From Arthrobacter sunyaminii (GTDB lineage: Bacteria; Actinomycetota; Actinomycetes; Actinomycetales; Micrococcaceae), in contig NZ_CP076456.1 of the NCBI RefSeq assembly GCF_018866305.1, positions 1,054,001 to 1,118,000 on the forward strand: DNA of 64,000 nucleotides, written 5' to 3'. Under the pieces are notes generated by a model. It saw only the letters and a list, made by a program, of their open reading frames with translations, was not told the DNA's origin and searched no databases. Shown piece after piece: positions 17,119 to 27,971 of the stretch. Made by a program: the position numbers and the translations under genes. Each line of letters starts with the position of its first letter. Within the stretch, counting starts at the first letter, position 1.

Positions 17119-17357
17119 GACTGGGGAACATGCTACCCACGAAATGTTTCAGGCAGTGACGTTTGGCCCGGCTCGAATGTCGCGATCGGGTAACGACTTA
17201 TCGTGAAGCCGCGGAACGCCAGTGCCGGGGCTTCGGAAGTGGCCGGGTATGCGGAACTGTTATCCCGGCTCACTCCGTCGCAGGGAATCTTCAGTGCCCG
17301 GCGGCCGTTGACATTGGTAGGCTCTAGGTAAACAGCCCCCCAGATGGAGGACATTTC

Positions 17358-18203
17358 ATGGCACTTGGCGGTAATCCGGTTTTTAACGGAAAGAATTTCA
17401 ATTCACAGGTTCGCGGCGGCAGGATGAACCAGGGTTCCCTGGCCACCCAGCCCCATGGACAGATGACACCGCAGCAGTTGCAGGAGCTCTACACCGCTCC
17501 CTCCGCAGGTCCCGCCCAGACGGGCCGGATGACCTACGACGACGTGATCATGAAGACTCTCGCCTGCCTGGCCGTGGTGCTGGTGGGCGCTGCCATTCCG
17601 ATGCTGGTGATCCCCGGTGCGGCTGCACCGCTCATGATCGTAGGCGCCCTGGGCGGCTTCGTCCTGGGTCTGGTGAACTCCTTCAAGCGGGAACCCGCTC
17701 CGGCGCTGATCCTGGCGTATGCAGCGCTTGAGGGTCTGTTCCTTGGTGGCCTGACCCTGGTGCTGGACAACATGTTCCCGGGCATCGGCCTGCAGGCCGT
17801 CCTCGGTACGCTCTCCGTCTTCGCCGTGACCCTGGTGCTGTTCAAGAGCGGCAAGGTCCGCGCCACCCCCAAGGCCATGCGCTTCTTCATGATCGCGATG
17901 ATCGGTTACGCCGTCTTCTCCCTCGTCAATGTTGGCCTGATGATCTTCGGTGCCGTGGATGACCCGTGGGGCGTGCGCGGTTTCACTATCGCCGGCATCC
18001 CGCTGGGCATCATCATCGGCCTGTTCGCCGTTGGCCTGGCCGCGTTCTCCCTCATCATGGACTTCACCTCCATCGAGCAGGGTGTGCAGGCCGGCGCTCC
18101 GGTGCGTTATTCCTGGACCGCAGCGTTTGGCCTGACCGTCACTCTGGTCTGGCTGTACGTGGAAATCATCCGTATCCTCGCCATTCTCCGCGGCGACGAC
18201 TAA
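17358..18203 (+). CDS. Bax inhibitor-1/YccA family membrane protein
   Basis: Integral membrane protein of 281 residues. After a ~65-residue polar, Gln/Gly-rich N terminus come seven hydrophobic segments. The family region includes KTLACLAVVLVGAA, the EGLFLGGLTLVLDN segment and the final SLIMDFTSIEQGVQAGAP, with the conserved acidic residues of the last helices. BI-1 relatives can act as pH-sensitive calcium leak channels; the role in actinobacteria is not established. ATG has GGAGG at 17348-17352. Single-gene unit with a strong terminator. Confidence 0.9.
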   Translation: MALGGNPVFNGKNFNSQVRGGRMNQGSLATQPHGQMTPQQLQELYTAPSAGPAQTGRMTYDDVIMKTLACLAVVLVGAAIPMLVIPGAAAPLMIVGALGGFVLGLVNSFKREPAPALILAYAALEGLFLGGLTLVLDNMFPGIGLQAVLGTLSVFAVTLVLFKSGKVRATPKAMRFFMIAMIGYAVFSLVNVGLMIFGAVDDPWGVRGFTIAGIPLGIIIGLFAVGLAAFSLIMDFTSIEQGVQAGAPVRYSWTAAFGLTVTLVWLYVEIIRILAILRGDD

Positions 18204-18240
18204 CGCTGCTCTCCGGCTGGTCCGGAGGCATGCGGGTAGA

Positions 18241-18280
18241 CGACAGAGGCCGGCAGGCATTGACCTGCCGGCCTCTGTCG
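18241..18280 (+). terminator. Terminator after the BI-1 gene
   Basis: Perfect 17-bp stem beginning CGACAGAGGCCGGCAGG, with a 6-nt loop (CATTGA), followed by TTTAA. Confidence 0.92.
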
Positions 18281-18406
18281 TTTAATCCCGGGAGTAGTGA
18301 ATCCGCCGTTCCCGGAGAAAAGTCGGCCATCACCCTGTGCACCACTCTCCCGGGACCGTAGGCTCTGGCACGTCTCGAGATCCAGGTGCTGAGGGGAGGG
18401 GCCGCC

Positions 18407-19030
18407 GTGCCAGAGCCCGCCACAACCGAACTGTCTCCGGTGCGTCTTCAGGAACTGCTGCTGGAGCATCCTGCACTCGACGGTTTCCTGACCGCGCTGG
18501 CCTGTGACCTTGCCGGCCATCTGGCGGAATGGGACGTCTCCGACGCCGCCATCACCGTTGTGCGGCCCCGGCGGCAGACGGTCCACGCGGGAAGCGGTCC
18601 CGGAGTTTCGGCCCATGGACAGTCCGCTGCAGATCCCGCGTCCGGCGTCCTAACGATAGGATTGCCGGTTCCCCTCGCCGGGGCCGGGGGAGCGGTGCTC
18701 ACCGTGTATTCGGAGCATCCGGGGGCCTTCGGGCCGGAGGCCGTGCAGGCAGTCGAGCGTGCCGCCGCGGAGACGGCAACCGCAGTGGCGCTGGCTCTGC
18801 GCCTGGACGCCCAGACACACCGCGCGGAGAACCTGCAGGCGGCGCTGGAGTCCAGGACGGTGGTGGATCTCGCCGCCGGTATCATCATGGCCCAGAACAA
18901 CTGCAGCCAGCAGAGCGCCGTGGACATTCTGCGCAGCGTGTCCAACAGCCGCAACGTCAAGGTCCGGGACATCGCGGCCGGTGTCGTCGCGGTGGTTTCA
19001 GACCGGGTGAGCACCCACTTCGAAGAGTAA
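18407..19030 (+). CDS. GAF-like/ANTAR domain regulator
   Basis: Probable RNA-binding antiterminator, about 207 residues. Residues ~10-130 form a GAF-like sensor (LQELLLEHPALDGFLTALA, then AVLTVYSEHPGAFGPEAVQ). Residues ~140-200 form an ANTAR domain: LQAALESRTVVDLAAGIIM, then the three-helix part with QQSAVDILRSVSNS and VKVRDIAAGVV. ANTAR proteins bind paired stem-loops in nascent RNA to prevent termination. GTG at 18407 is preferred because GAGGGGAGG lies 7 nt before it; GTG at 18386 is an upstream alternative. No partner kinase gene is adjacent. Confidence 0.85.
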   Translation: MPEPATTELSPVRLQELLLEHPALDGFLTALACDLAGHLAEWDVSDAAITVVRPRRQTVHAGSGPGVSAHGQSAADPASGVLTIGLPVPLAGAGGAVLTVYSEHPGAFGPEAVQAVERAAAETATAVALALRLDAQTHRAENLQAALESRTVVDLAAGIIMAQNNCSQQSAVDILRSVSNSRNVKVRDIAAGVVAVVSDRVSTHFEE

Positions 19031-19038
19031 GCGGTTGG

Positions 19039-19044
19039 TAGGCT
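19039..19044 (+). promoter_or_regulatory. -10 hexamer for leaderless aldose epimerase gene
   Basis: TAGGCT ends exactly 6 nt before the ATG at 19051, and GGAACG is all that lies between. Confidence 0.5.
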
Positions 19045-19050
19045 GGAACG

Positions 19051-20004
19051 ATGAGCTTCCCAGCCACGGGCGCAGTTCCAAGTCCTGCCACCGGCACCCA
19101 GTACCAGATCACACGCCAGACTCCCGGCGGCCGGGCCGAAGCCCGCATTGCGGCGCTTGCGGGAGGGCTGCGCAGCTACAGCGTGGCCGGCACCGGGTAC
19201 GTCGAGACCTACCCGGACACTTCGCTGCCGCCGTCGGCCTGCGGCATCCTGCTGGCGCCCTGGCCAAACCGCGTGGCCGGCGGCCAATGGACCCTGGACG
19301 GCAAGGTCCAGCAGCTGGATATCACCGAACCTTCCCGGGGGAACGCCAGCCACGGGCTCCTTCGCAACACCGGCTACCGGCCTGCCGGCGACACGGCCGG
19401 GCAGGACAGCCTGACCCTGCAGGCCGAAATCTTCCCCCAGCACGGCTATCCGTTCCACCTCATCCACCAGGTCACTTACAGCCTGGACGACGACGCCGGC
19501 TTGCGGGTGCGCCAAAGCCTCACCAATGTGGGGGAGGACCGGGCGCCGTTTGCCCTCGGCGCACATCCGTTCCTGCGGATCGGTTCGGTACCGGTGGAAG
19601 ACCTGACGCTTACCGTGGCCGCGGAAACCCGGATAACGGCTGACGAGCGTCTGATCCCCGTAGGGCGGGAGCCGGTTGCCGGGGACTATGACTTCCGGGC
19701 CGGCCGCCGGATCGGAGACCAGGCGCTGGACAGCGCCTTCACCGGACTGGAGCTGGCGGAAGGACAGCACCGGCACCGCCTGGCCGCACCGGACGGCAGA
19801 AGCGTCACGCTGTGGAGCGCTCCCGAGTTTGGTTACGTCCATGTTTTCCTCACAGACCAGCTTCCCGGACGGAGCCGGGCCGTTGCCCTGGAACCCATGA
19901 CTGCTCCGGCCAATGCCCTGAATTCCGGTGAGGGACTGCGCTGGCTGGACCCGGGAAACTCCTTCGCAGCAGAGTGGGGGATCCGGCCCGGCCTGGACGG
20001 CTGA
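19051..20004 (+). CDS. Aldose 1-epimerase family protein
   Basis: Cytosolic GalM-like beta-sandwich enzyme of 317 residues, expected to interconvert alpha and beta anomers of a hexose or hexose phosphate. Visible motifs: LLAPWPNRVAGGQW (sugar-contact Asn/Arg) near residue 70, NASHGLLRNTGY with a conserved His near 105, FALGAHPFLRIG with the catalytic His near 170, and a C-terminal ALEPMTAPANALN supplying the catalytic Glu. No sugar operon surrounds it, so the substrate is uncertain. The transcript is probably leaderless. Confidence 0.87.
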   Translation: MSFPATGAVPSPATGTQYQITRQTPGGRAEARIAALAGGLRSYSVAGTGYVETYPDTSLPPSACGILLAPWPNRVAGGQWTLDGKVQQLDITEPSRGNASHGLLRNTGYRPAGDTAGQDSLTLQAEIFPQHGYPFHLIHQVTYSLDDDAGLRVRQSLTNVGEDRAPFALGAHPFLRIGSVPVEDLTLTVAAETRITADERLIPVGREPVAGDYDFRAGRRIGDQALDSAFTGLELAEGQHRHRLAAPDGRSVTLWSAPEFGYVHVFLTDQLPGRSRAVALEPMTAPANALNSGEGLRWLDPGNSFAAEWGIRPGLDG

Positions 20005-20057
20005 GAGGCGGACGTAAAGGTGGGAACAACAGCCATCGAGTGTGGAAAGATGACCCC

Positions 20058-21287
20058 ATGAGACCTCACGCACGCAGCATTGCCGCGCCCAAAGCGGTGC
20101 AGGCTGCGGCTGTCCGCTCCAGCCGGGGCAACGACGACGTCCCGTACGCTCTGCGCGTCAGCGCAGCCTGGGCCTGGCGCCTGGGTGTGGTGCTGATTGT
20201 CGCGGCCGGGCTCATCTGGGTCCTGCGTGATTTCTCCCTGCTGCTCATTCCCCTGATGATCGCCGGACTGCTGGCCGGCCTGCTCTCTCCGGTGACCGAG
20301 TGGCTGCGGCGCAACAAGGTGCCCGGCGGTCTGGCCGTGGCCGTCACCATTGTCACCTTCCTGGGCTTGATCGTGGCCGCCCTGACTCTGGTGGGCCGGC
20401 AGTTGGCGCTGGGGTTCCGTGACCTCTGGGATGAGACCCTTGCCGGTGTGGACCAGGTTCAGGAATGGCTTGCAGACGGGCCGCTGAAGATCACCACAAC
20501 CCAGATGGATTCCCTGCTGGGCGGAGCCACCAACGCGATCCAGTCGAACTCTGCAAACATCGTTTCCGGGGCGTTGTCGGTGGGCACCGGAGCCGGGCAC
20601 TTCGCCGCGGGCGTGCTGCTGACACTTTTCGCCCTGGTTTTCTTCCTGCTGGACGGCCGGCGCATCTGGCGCTTCGTGACAGGGCTCCTGCCGCGGCGCG
20701 CCCGCCCGGCTGGTTACGGAGCCGGACTCCACGGCTGGGAATCCATGGTCAACTACGTCCGGGTGCAGCTGCTCGTAGCATTCATCGACGCCGTCGGAAT
20801 TGGAGCCGGCGCCGCCATCATCGGAGTGCCGCTGGCGCTGCCGCTTTCGGTCCTGGTGTTCCTGGGCTCCTTCGTGCCGCTGCTGGGCGCCTTCGTCACC
20901 GGATTCGTAGCTGTGCTGCTTGCCCTCGTCGCCAACGGCTGGGTCAATGCGCTGATCATGCTGGGCATTGTGCTGCTCGTCCAGCAGCTCGAGTCCCACA
21001 TCCTGCAACCGCTGATCATGGGCCGCGCCGTCGCCCTGCATCCCCTGGCCGTAATCCTTGCCGTCACCGGCGGCACCCTGGCCGCCGGAATCCCCGGAGC
21101 CCTGTTCTCCGTACCGCTGCTGGCCATCCTGAATACCGTGGTGCGTTACATCGCCTCCCGGGGATGGGAACAGGACCCGGCGCTGGACGCAGACCCCGTC
21201 TTTGGGGCTGCGGGCGGACCGGTGCCGAGGACAAATGAATCCATTGAGGCGTTGGATGACAACGCAGAAGAAGAGAAACAACCGTGA
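20058..21287 (+). CDS. AI-2E family transporter (PerM-like)
   Basis: Polytopic membrane protein of 409 residues with ~8 hydrophobic segments. DFSLLLIPLMIAGLLAGLLSP and LRRNKVPGGLAVAVTIVTF near residue 90, and HPLAVILAVTGGTLAAGIPGA near 330, are typical of the family. Members have been linked to autoinducer-2 export or Na+/H+ antiport; function here is unknown. The frame is open further upstream, but the ATG at 20058 after GGAAAG fits the family N terminus. The end overlaps ilvA by 4 bp (GTGA), indicating co-transcription. Confidence 0.88.
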   Translation: MRPHARSIAAPKAVQAAAVRSSRGNDDVPYALRVSAAWAWRLGVVLIVAAGLIWVLRDFSLLLIPLMIAGLLAGLLSPVTEWLRRNKVPGGLAVAVTIVTFLGLIVAALTLVGRQLALGFRDLWDETLAGVDQVQEWLADGPLKITTTQMDSLLGGATNAIQSNSANIVSGALSVGTGAGHFAAGVLLTLFALVFFLLDGRRIWRFVTGLLPRRARPAGYGAGLHGWESMVNYVRVQLLVAFIDAVGIGAGAAIIGVPLALPLSVLVFLGSFVPLLGAFVTGFVAVLLALVANGWVNALIMLGIVLLVQQLESHILQPLIMGRAVALHPLAVILAVTGGTLAAGIPGALFSVPLLAILNTVVRYIASRGWEQDPALDADPVFGAAGGPVPRTNESIEALDDNAEEEKQP

Positions 21288-22525
21288 CCGATCTGTCCGA
21301 CCTGCCCGTGACACTGGACGACATCGAGGCAGCCGCGAAACTGCTGGACGGTGTGGTTGCCCGTACCCCCATTGAGGTTTCCCGGGCACTGGGCCGCCAA
21401 ACCGGTTCCAATGTCTACTTCAAGTGTGAAAACCTGCAGCGGGCCGGGTCATTCAAGGTCCGCGGCGCCTATGTCCGGATGGCCAAGCTTTCACCGTCCG
21501 ACCGGGACCGGGGCGTGGTGGCGGCCTCCGCCGGCAACCACGCGCAGGGCGTGGCGGTTGCGGCTGCGCGGCTGGGCATCAAAGCCCGGATCTTCATGCC
21601 GCTGGGCGTGGCACTGCCGAAACTGGCAGCCACGCAGAGCCACGGCGCCGAGGTAGTGCTGCACGGCTACAACGTGGATGAAGCGCTGGCGGAAGCCAAG
21701 CGGTATTCGGACGAGACCGGTGCCGTGTTTGTGCACCCGTTCGACAACGTGGACGTAGTGGCCGGGCAGGGAACCATCGGTCTGGAGCTGCTCGACCAGA
21801 TCCCTGACCTGGACACCGTCTTGATGGGTGTGGGCGGCGGCGGGCTGCTGGCCGGCGTCGCGGTGGCCATCAAGGCGAGGGCAAAGGAACTGGGCCGGGA
21901 GGTGCGCATCATCGGTGTCCAGGCCGAGAACGCTGCTGCTTATCCGCCCTCACTCGCCGCCGATGCCCTCGTCCCGCTGACCAAGGTGTCCACGATCGCC
22001 GACGGCATCGCCGTCGGACGCCCGGGCCAGCTGCCCTTCTCCATCATCAGGGAACTGGTGGACGATGTGGTGACCGTCAGCGAGGACTCGCTGGCACGGG
22101 CACTGATCTTCCTGCTGGAACGCGCCAAGATGGTGGTGGAACCGGCCGGAGCTGTGGGCGTGGCTGCGCTCATGGACGGCAAGATTGAAAACCCGGGGAA
22201 CACCGCGGTGATTCTCTCCGGCGGCAACATTGACCCGATGCTGATGCTCAAAGTGATCCAGCGCGGTCTGGCCGCCGCAGGCCGGTACCTGGTGGTGCGG
22301 ATCCTGCTCGATGACCGTCCCGGTTCGCTGGCCACCATTTCCCGGATCATTGCCGAATCCGATGCCAACGTCACCGGCGTCGACCACACCCGGGTGGGCG
22401 GCTCCATCAGCATGGGGGATGTGGCCATCACCATCAACATGGAAACCAAGGGGCACGAGCACTGTGAACTGGTGTTGAACAACCTCCGCGCCTCCGGCTT
22501 CCAACCCATAGTGCTGCACGGGTAG
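21284..22525 (+). CDS. ilvA: Threonine ammonia-lyase
   Basis: PLP enzyme converting threonine to 2-oxobutanoate and ammonia, feeding isoleucine synthesis or threonine breakdown. It has 413 residues. PLP-binding Lys is in RAGSFKVRGAY near residue 52. SAGNHAQGVA and the glycine loop MGVGGGGLLAG follow. Residues ~335-413 form one ACT-like domain (VRILLDDRPGSLATISRII), giving the medium-length type rather than the long two-ACT IlvA. GTG start overlaps the upstream permease gene; the rhomboid gene follows after 3 bp. The single ACT domain leaves catabolic versus biosynthetic role open. Confidence 0.92.
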   Translation: MTDLSDLPVTLDDIEAAAKLLDGVVARTPIEVSRALGRQTGSNVYFKCENLQRAGSFKVRGAYVRMAKLSPSDRDRGVVAASAGNHAQGVAVAAARLGIKARIFMPLGVALPKLAATQSHGAEVVLHGYNVDEALAEAKRYSDETGAVFVHPFDNVDVVAGQGTIGLELLDQIPDLDTVLMGVGGGGLLAGVAVAIKARAKELGREVRIIGVQAENAAAYPPSLAADALVPLTKVSTIADGIAVGRPGQLPFSIIRELVDDVVTVSEDSLARALIFLLERAKMVVEPAGAVGVAALMDGKIENPGNTAVILSGGNIDPMLMLKVIQRGLAAAGRYLVVRILLDDRPGSLATISRIIAESDANVTGVDHTRVGGSISMGDVAITINMETKGHEHCELVLNNLRASGFQPIVLHG

Positions 22526-22528
22526 GCG

Positions 22529-23131
22529 ATGCTCGCCAAGCGGGCCAGGACGGCCCTGTACATATCCCTCGGCCTGGCCGCACTCATTTGGGCGTGCTAT
22601 TTCGTTGCCCTGCTCATAGGCCCGTCATCCCTGCGGGAGTTCGGAGTTCTGCCCCGGCGGCTCGAAGGGCTGGACGGGATCCTGTTTGGCCCGCTGCTGC
22701 ACGCCGGCATCAACCACCTGCTCGGAAACACCCTGCCGCTGGTGGTCTTTTCCTTCCTGACGTTGCTGGAAGGGGTGCGGCGGTATGCCGTGGTGATCGC
22801 CTCGTCCTGGCTGGCGTCCGGACTCGGTGTCTGGCTCTTCGGCGGCGGGCTGACCGTGGGGATATCAGGGGTTGTCTTCGGATTGTTTGCGTACCTGATG
22901 GTCCGCGGAATCTACAACCGGGACATCCTGCAGCTGCTGCTGGCCGGAGTGCTTTTCCTCATCTACGGGTCACTGCTGTGGGGCGTACTGCCGGTGAACA
23001 TCGGCGTGTCCTGGCAGGCGCACCTCTTCGGTGCCGCCGGCGGTGTGCTGGCCGCGGTGCTGCTGAGCCGCAACCGGCAGAACAGGCGCACAAGCAAAAG
23101 CGGGCCCTCCCGTTGGGAAGACCCGCTCTAG
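22529..23131 (+). CDS. Rhomboid family intramembrane serine protease
   Basis: Six hydrophobic segments in 200 residues. The catalytic set looks complete: HAGINHLLGN near residue 62 (oxyanion His/Asn), GISG near 111 with the Ser nucleophile, and SWQAHLFGAAGG near 170 with the catalytic His. Rhomboids cut transmembrane helices of client proteins; the client here is unknown. It lies 3 bp after ilvA, as the last gene of an AI-2E-ilvA-rhomboid unit, and ends 26 bp before the converging greA. Confidence 0.88.
   Translation: MLAKRARTALYISLGLAALIWACYFVALLIGPSSLREFGVLPRRLEGLDGILFGPLLHAGINHLLGNTLPLVVFSFLTLLEGVRRYAVVIASSWLASGLGVWLFGGGLTVGISGVVFGLFAYLMVRGIYNRDILQLLLAGVLFLIYGSLLWGVLPVNIGVSWQAHLFGAAGGVLAAVLLSRNRQNRRTSKSGPSRWEDPL
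23099..23127. terminator. Hairpin between rhomboid gene and greA
   Basis: AGCGGG pairs with CCCGCT, plus an inner TCCC/GGGA pairing with mismatches. It overlaps the end of the rhomboid gene and could serve both converging transcripts, but has no T-run. Confidence 0.35.
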
Positions 23132-23157
23132 CGCACAAAATCAGGCAGTGCGGAAAA

Positions 23158-23649
23158 CTAGCCGGCGTAAGGCTTGGCCGAGATGATCTCCACCGAGATC
23201 TCCTTGCCGTTCGGTGCCTTGTAAGTGACGCTGTCTCCTGCCTTCATGCCCTGGATTGCGGCGCCCAGAGGAGACTTTTCGCTGTACACGTCGATGTCCG
23301 AGTCGCCGGCGATTTCACGGCTTCCCAGCAGGAAGGTCTCCACGTCGCCGGCAACCTTGGCTTCCACCAGCATGCCGGGTTCAACGACGCCGTCATCTGC
23401 CGGAGCTTCGCCCACGTGGGCGGTTTCCAGGAGCTGCGTCAGCTGGCGGATGCGGGCCTCAGCCTTGCCCTGCTCTTCCTTAGCTGCGTGGTACCCGCCG
23501 TTTTCCTTCAAATCGCCCTCGGAACGTGCCTGCTCAATGCGGGCAACGATTTCCGTGCGGCCGGGGCCGGACAGGTGATCCAGTTCCGCCTTCAGGCGGT
23601 CATAAGACTCCTGAGTGAGCCAAGCGGCAGGTGCGCTGTTGGTAGACAC
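23158..23649 (-). CDS. greA: Transcription elongation factor GreA
   Basis: Rescues backtracked RNA polymerase by stimulating cleavage of the 3' RNA end. It has 163 residues. The N-terminal coiled coil (residues ~10-80) carries the acidic tip in EGDLKENGGYHAAKEEQGK. The C-terminal FKBP-like domain has VYSEKSPLGAAIQGMKAGD. Start GTG at 23649 is preceded by AAGGAGAG. With DUF4307 and mca it reproduces the M. tuberculosis Rv1080c-Rv1082 order. Confidence 0.95.
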   Translation of the reverse strand: MSTNSAPAAWLTQESYDRLKAELDHLSGPGRTEIVARIEQARSEGDLKENGGYHAAKEEQGKAEARIRQLTQLLETAHVGEAPADDGVVEPGMLVEAKVAGDVETFLLGSREIAGDSDIDVYSEKSPLGAAIQGMKAGDSVTYKAPNGKEISVEIISAKPYAG

Positions 23650-23740
23650 GGGTCTCTCCTTTTAAGTGACGACCAAACCACTGAATCTGGTTCGGCAGGC
23701 TGAAATTGCTTCGGGGCCGGAACGGCCTGACAAGCAAAGA

Positions 23741-23785
23741 CCCCGCCGGGCGGTGACCGTTCACTGGGATGATCACCTGGCGGGG
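23741..23785 (-). terminator. Hairpin between DUF4307 gene and greA
   Basis: CCCCGCC at 23741-23747 pairs with GGCGGGG at 23779-23785, extended by GGTGA/TCACC with small bulges. On the minus strand it is followed by TCTTTGCTTG. It probably ends the DUF4307 transcript. The remainder of the ~295-bp gap to either side shows nothing else clear apart from the greA ribosome-binding site. Confidence 0.5.
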
Positions 23786-23944
23786 CATAACGTAGGCTCC
23801 ATACTAGTCAGCCAAAGCGAATTACCCAAGAACCCGCCGGATTTGACGGAACGGGCCAATCCTGCACCCCGGCCGCGGGAAACGCGGCGCAGCGGAACCG
23901 GAAGAATGCGCCCGTGAAGTTAAGCCTAGAGCGTGTTTTCAGCG

Positions 23945-24403
23945 CTAGTCGTCAAGGAGCCAGCAGGCGTTCACTCCGCCGGTAACGCCCAGGGAATCGG
24001 TACGGATGTCCAGCCGGTGCCCGGTGGTTGCTTCCTCAGACGGGCCGATGGTGACCTGCTTCCACCCCACCACGGCGTAGCTCGAGCTGAGGACCTGAAC
24101 GGCGCAGGACGCGCTGTCTTCAGGGTCTTTGGTGACTTGGAAGTCCACGCTGGCATGTGTGGCATCGGCAATGCTGAAGCCCACATCCTTGAAACTCACT
24201 TCGCCGCGCGGGGAAGGCATCGCCATGAGAGCGGCCGCTCCGCAGGCCAGCAGGACGGCAGCGCTGCCGGCAATGGTCTTGGCCCGCCGGGACCAGCCCG
24301 GCTTGGGTGCGCCGTAACGATTGGCTAATCTTGATGCGGACGGAAAATCATCCGGGGTCTGCTCGGGGGCGGGCTGCTTAACAGGACCTTCCTCAGTGCT
24401 CAC
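23945..24403 (-). CDS. DUF4307 membrane-anchored protein
   Basis: 152 residues: a polar N terminus (1-38), one membrane helix near 43-62 (TIAGSAAVLLACGAAALMA), then an extracytoplasmic domain of about 90 residues (VSFKDVGFSIADATHASVD, then SYAVVGWKQVTIG). DUF4307 has no assigned function. It is widely found beside mca in actinobacteria, divergently transcribed as here, hinting at a link to mycothiol or detoxification (inference). GTG at 24403 lies 6 nt after a TAAAAT hexamer, so the mRNA is probably leaderless. Confidence 0.85.
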   Translation of the reverse strand: MSTEEGPVKQPAPEQTPDDFPSASRLANRYGAPKPGWSRRAKTIAGSAAVLLACGAAALMAMPSPRGEVSFKDVGFSIADATHASVDFQVTKDPEDSASCAVQVLSSSYAVVGWKQVTIGPSEEATTGHRLDIRTDSLGVTGGVNACWLLDD

Positions 24404-24409
24404 CGCTTC

Positions 24410-24415
24410 ATTTTA
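24410..24415 (-). promoter_or_regulatory. -10 hexamer for leaderless DUF4307 gene
   Basis: Read on the minus strand, TAAAAT then GAAGCG then the GTG start. Confidence 0.5.
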
Positions 24416-24462
24416 TCCGAGTTTCCCGTCCGATTTTCGCCAACCTTCTCAGGAGCTGCTTC

Positions 24463-25380
24463 GTGCCGACCGCCCCGCTTGATAATTCCAGCCGCCAGGA
24501 ACCGCTGCGGCTGCTGGCCGTGCATGCTCATCCCGACGACGAAGCCAGCAAAGGCGCGGCCATGATGGCTTTCTACGCCGCCCGGGGCGTGGACGTTATG
24601 GTCGCCACCTGCACCGGCGGTGAGCGCGGCAGTGTGCTGAATCCCGCACTCGAGGACAACGCTGCAGCGAAGCGGGACCTTGCCGGTCTTCGCCGAACCG
24701 AAATGGCCAATGCGCAGCGTGAGCTGAACGTGCAGCACCGCTGGCTGGGATTCATGGACTCCGGCCTTCCGGAAGGGGATCCGCTGCCTGACCTGCCCTT
24801 TGGATGCTTCGCGCTGGAGCCGCTCGAGCGGGCCGCGGCACCTCTGGTCAAGCTGGTGCGGGAGTTCCGCCCGCACATCATCATCAGCTACGACGAGAAC
24901 GGCGGCTACCCGCACCCGGACCACATCATGGCGCACAAGGTGGCTGTGGAGGCCTTCAACGCTGCCGGGGATCCGAAGCGGTACCCGGGCACCGGCTCGC
25001 CCTGGGAGCCGCTGAAGCTGTACTACGACCGCGCCTTCAATCCGGAGCGGTTCACCGCTCTGCATAATGCCCTCGTGGAAGCAGGCGTGGACTCTCCCTA
25101 CGCCGAGCGCATTGCCGCCTGGCAGGAAGCCGACGCCGAGGGCCACCGGCTGCCGGCCCCAACCCACCCGACCACCACGCAGATCCCGTGCGGAGACTAT
25201 TTTGAAACCCGGGACCGGGCACTCAAGAGCCACCGCACCCAGGTGGACCCCAACGGATTCTTCTTTGCCGTTGACGCCGAAACCCAGCGCAAGATCTGGC
25301 CCTGGGAAGATTATTCGCTGATCATGTCCAGGGTGGACACCAAGCTTCCTGAAACGGATCTGTTCGCTGGCCTACGATAG
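24463..25380 (+). CDS. mca: Mycothiol S-conjugate amidase
   Basis: Zinc amidase of the PIG-L/LmbE family that cleaves mycothiol S-conjugates to a mercapturic acid, which is exported, and GlcN-inositol, which is recycled. It has 305 residues. AHPDDE near residue 25 supplies zinc ligands and the general base. CTGGERGSVLNP and GYPHPDHIMAHKVAVEAF supply the third ligand His and the Mca-type pocket. The HKVAVEAF wording and ~300-residue length favour Mca over MshB. GTG at 24463 has AGGAG at 24451-24455. It implies that the organism makes mycothiol. Confidence 0.92.
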   Translation: MPTAPLDNSSRQEPLRLLAVHAHPDDEASKGAAMMAFYAARGVDVMVATCTGGERGSVLNPALEDNAAAKRDLAGLRRTEMANAQRELNVQHRWLGFMDSGLPEGDPLPDLPFGCFALEPLERAAAPLVKLVREFRPHIIISYDENGGYPHPDHIMAHKVAVEAFNAAGDPKRYPGTGSPWEPLKLYYDRAFNPERFTALHNALVEAGVDSPYAERIAAWQEADAEGHRLPAPTHPTTTQIPCGDYFETRDRALKSHRTQVDPNGFFFAVDAETQRKIWPWEDYSLIMSRVDTKLPETDLFAGLR

Positions 25381-25428
25381 AGGGCAGGGACGGCGCACAG
25401 CCGTCCGCTGCCAAGAGAGAGAATCACC

Positions 25429-25779
25429 GTGAACTTCCTGTACAGCCTGCCCCTGACCGTTCCCCCCGGCCCCGAGGACGGCGAGCTGAAAACCGGACTG
25501 AGCATTGCCGATGTTACCCCGGGCCTGCTCGGCTTCCTGGCGACCCTCTTCCTGGTGCTGGCAGTGGTGTTCCTCATCCGTGACATGGTGAAGCGCATCC
25601 GCCGGGTCCGCTACCGCGAGCAGGCCCTTACCGGGGTTGGCACCGACGTTTTCATTCCCAGCACCGAGGATGTGAAGGCTGCCGAAGCCGGCAAGGCTGC
25701 CGAAGCCGGCGGGGCGTCCGCTTCAACCACCGCAGCTGACGGGTCAGACACCACTCCGGGTTACTACAAGCGCGGCTAG
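25429..25779 (+). CDS. Small single-span membrane protein
   Basis: 116 residues, function unknown. Residues 1-30 are polar and likely outside. One helix near 34-56 (LLGFLATLFLVLAVVFLIRDM) is followed by a basic stop-transfer KRIRRVRYREQ, and the C-terminal half is Ala/Glu-rich and disordered, including repeated AAEAGKAAEAGG. It lies between mca and the YyaL-like gene, the slot of Rv1083 in M. tuberculosis, so the position is conserved even though the sequence tells little. GTG start at 25429 with weak AGAGAGAA upstream; the YyaL-like gene begins 9 bp after its stop. Confidence 0.8.
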   Translation: MNFLYSLPLTVPPGPEDGELKTGLSIADVTPGLLGFLATLFLVLAVVFLIRDMVKRIRRVRYREQALTGVGTDVFIPSTEDVKAAEAGKAAEAGGASASTTAADGSDTTPGYYKRG

Positions 25780-25788
25780 GAGCAACCC

Positions 25789-27954
<2,166 letters not shown>

Positions 27955-27971
27955 CCGGGGACTAAGGCGGA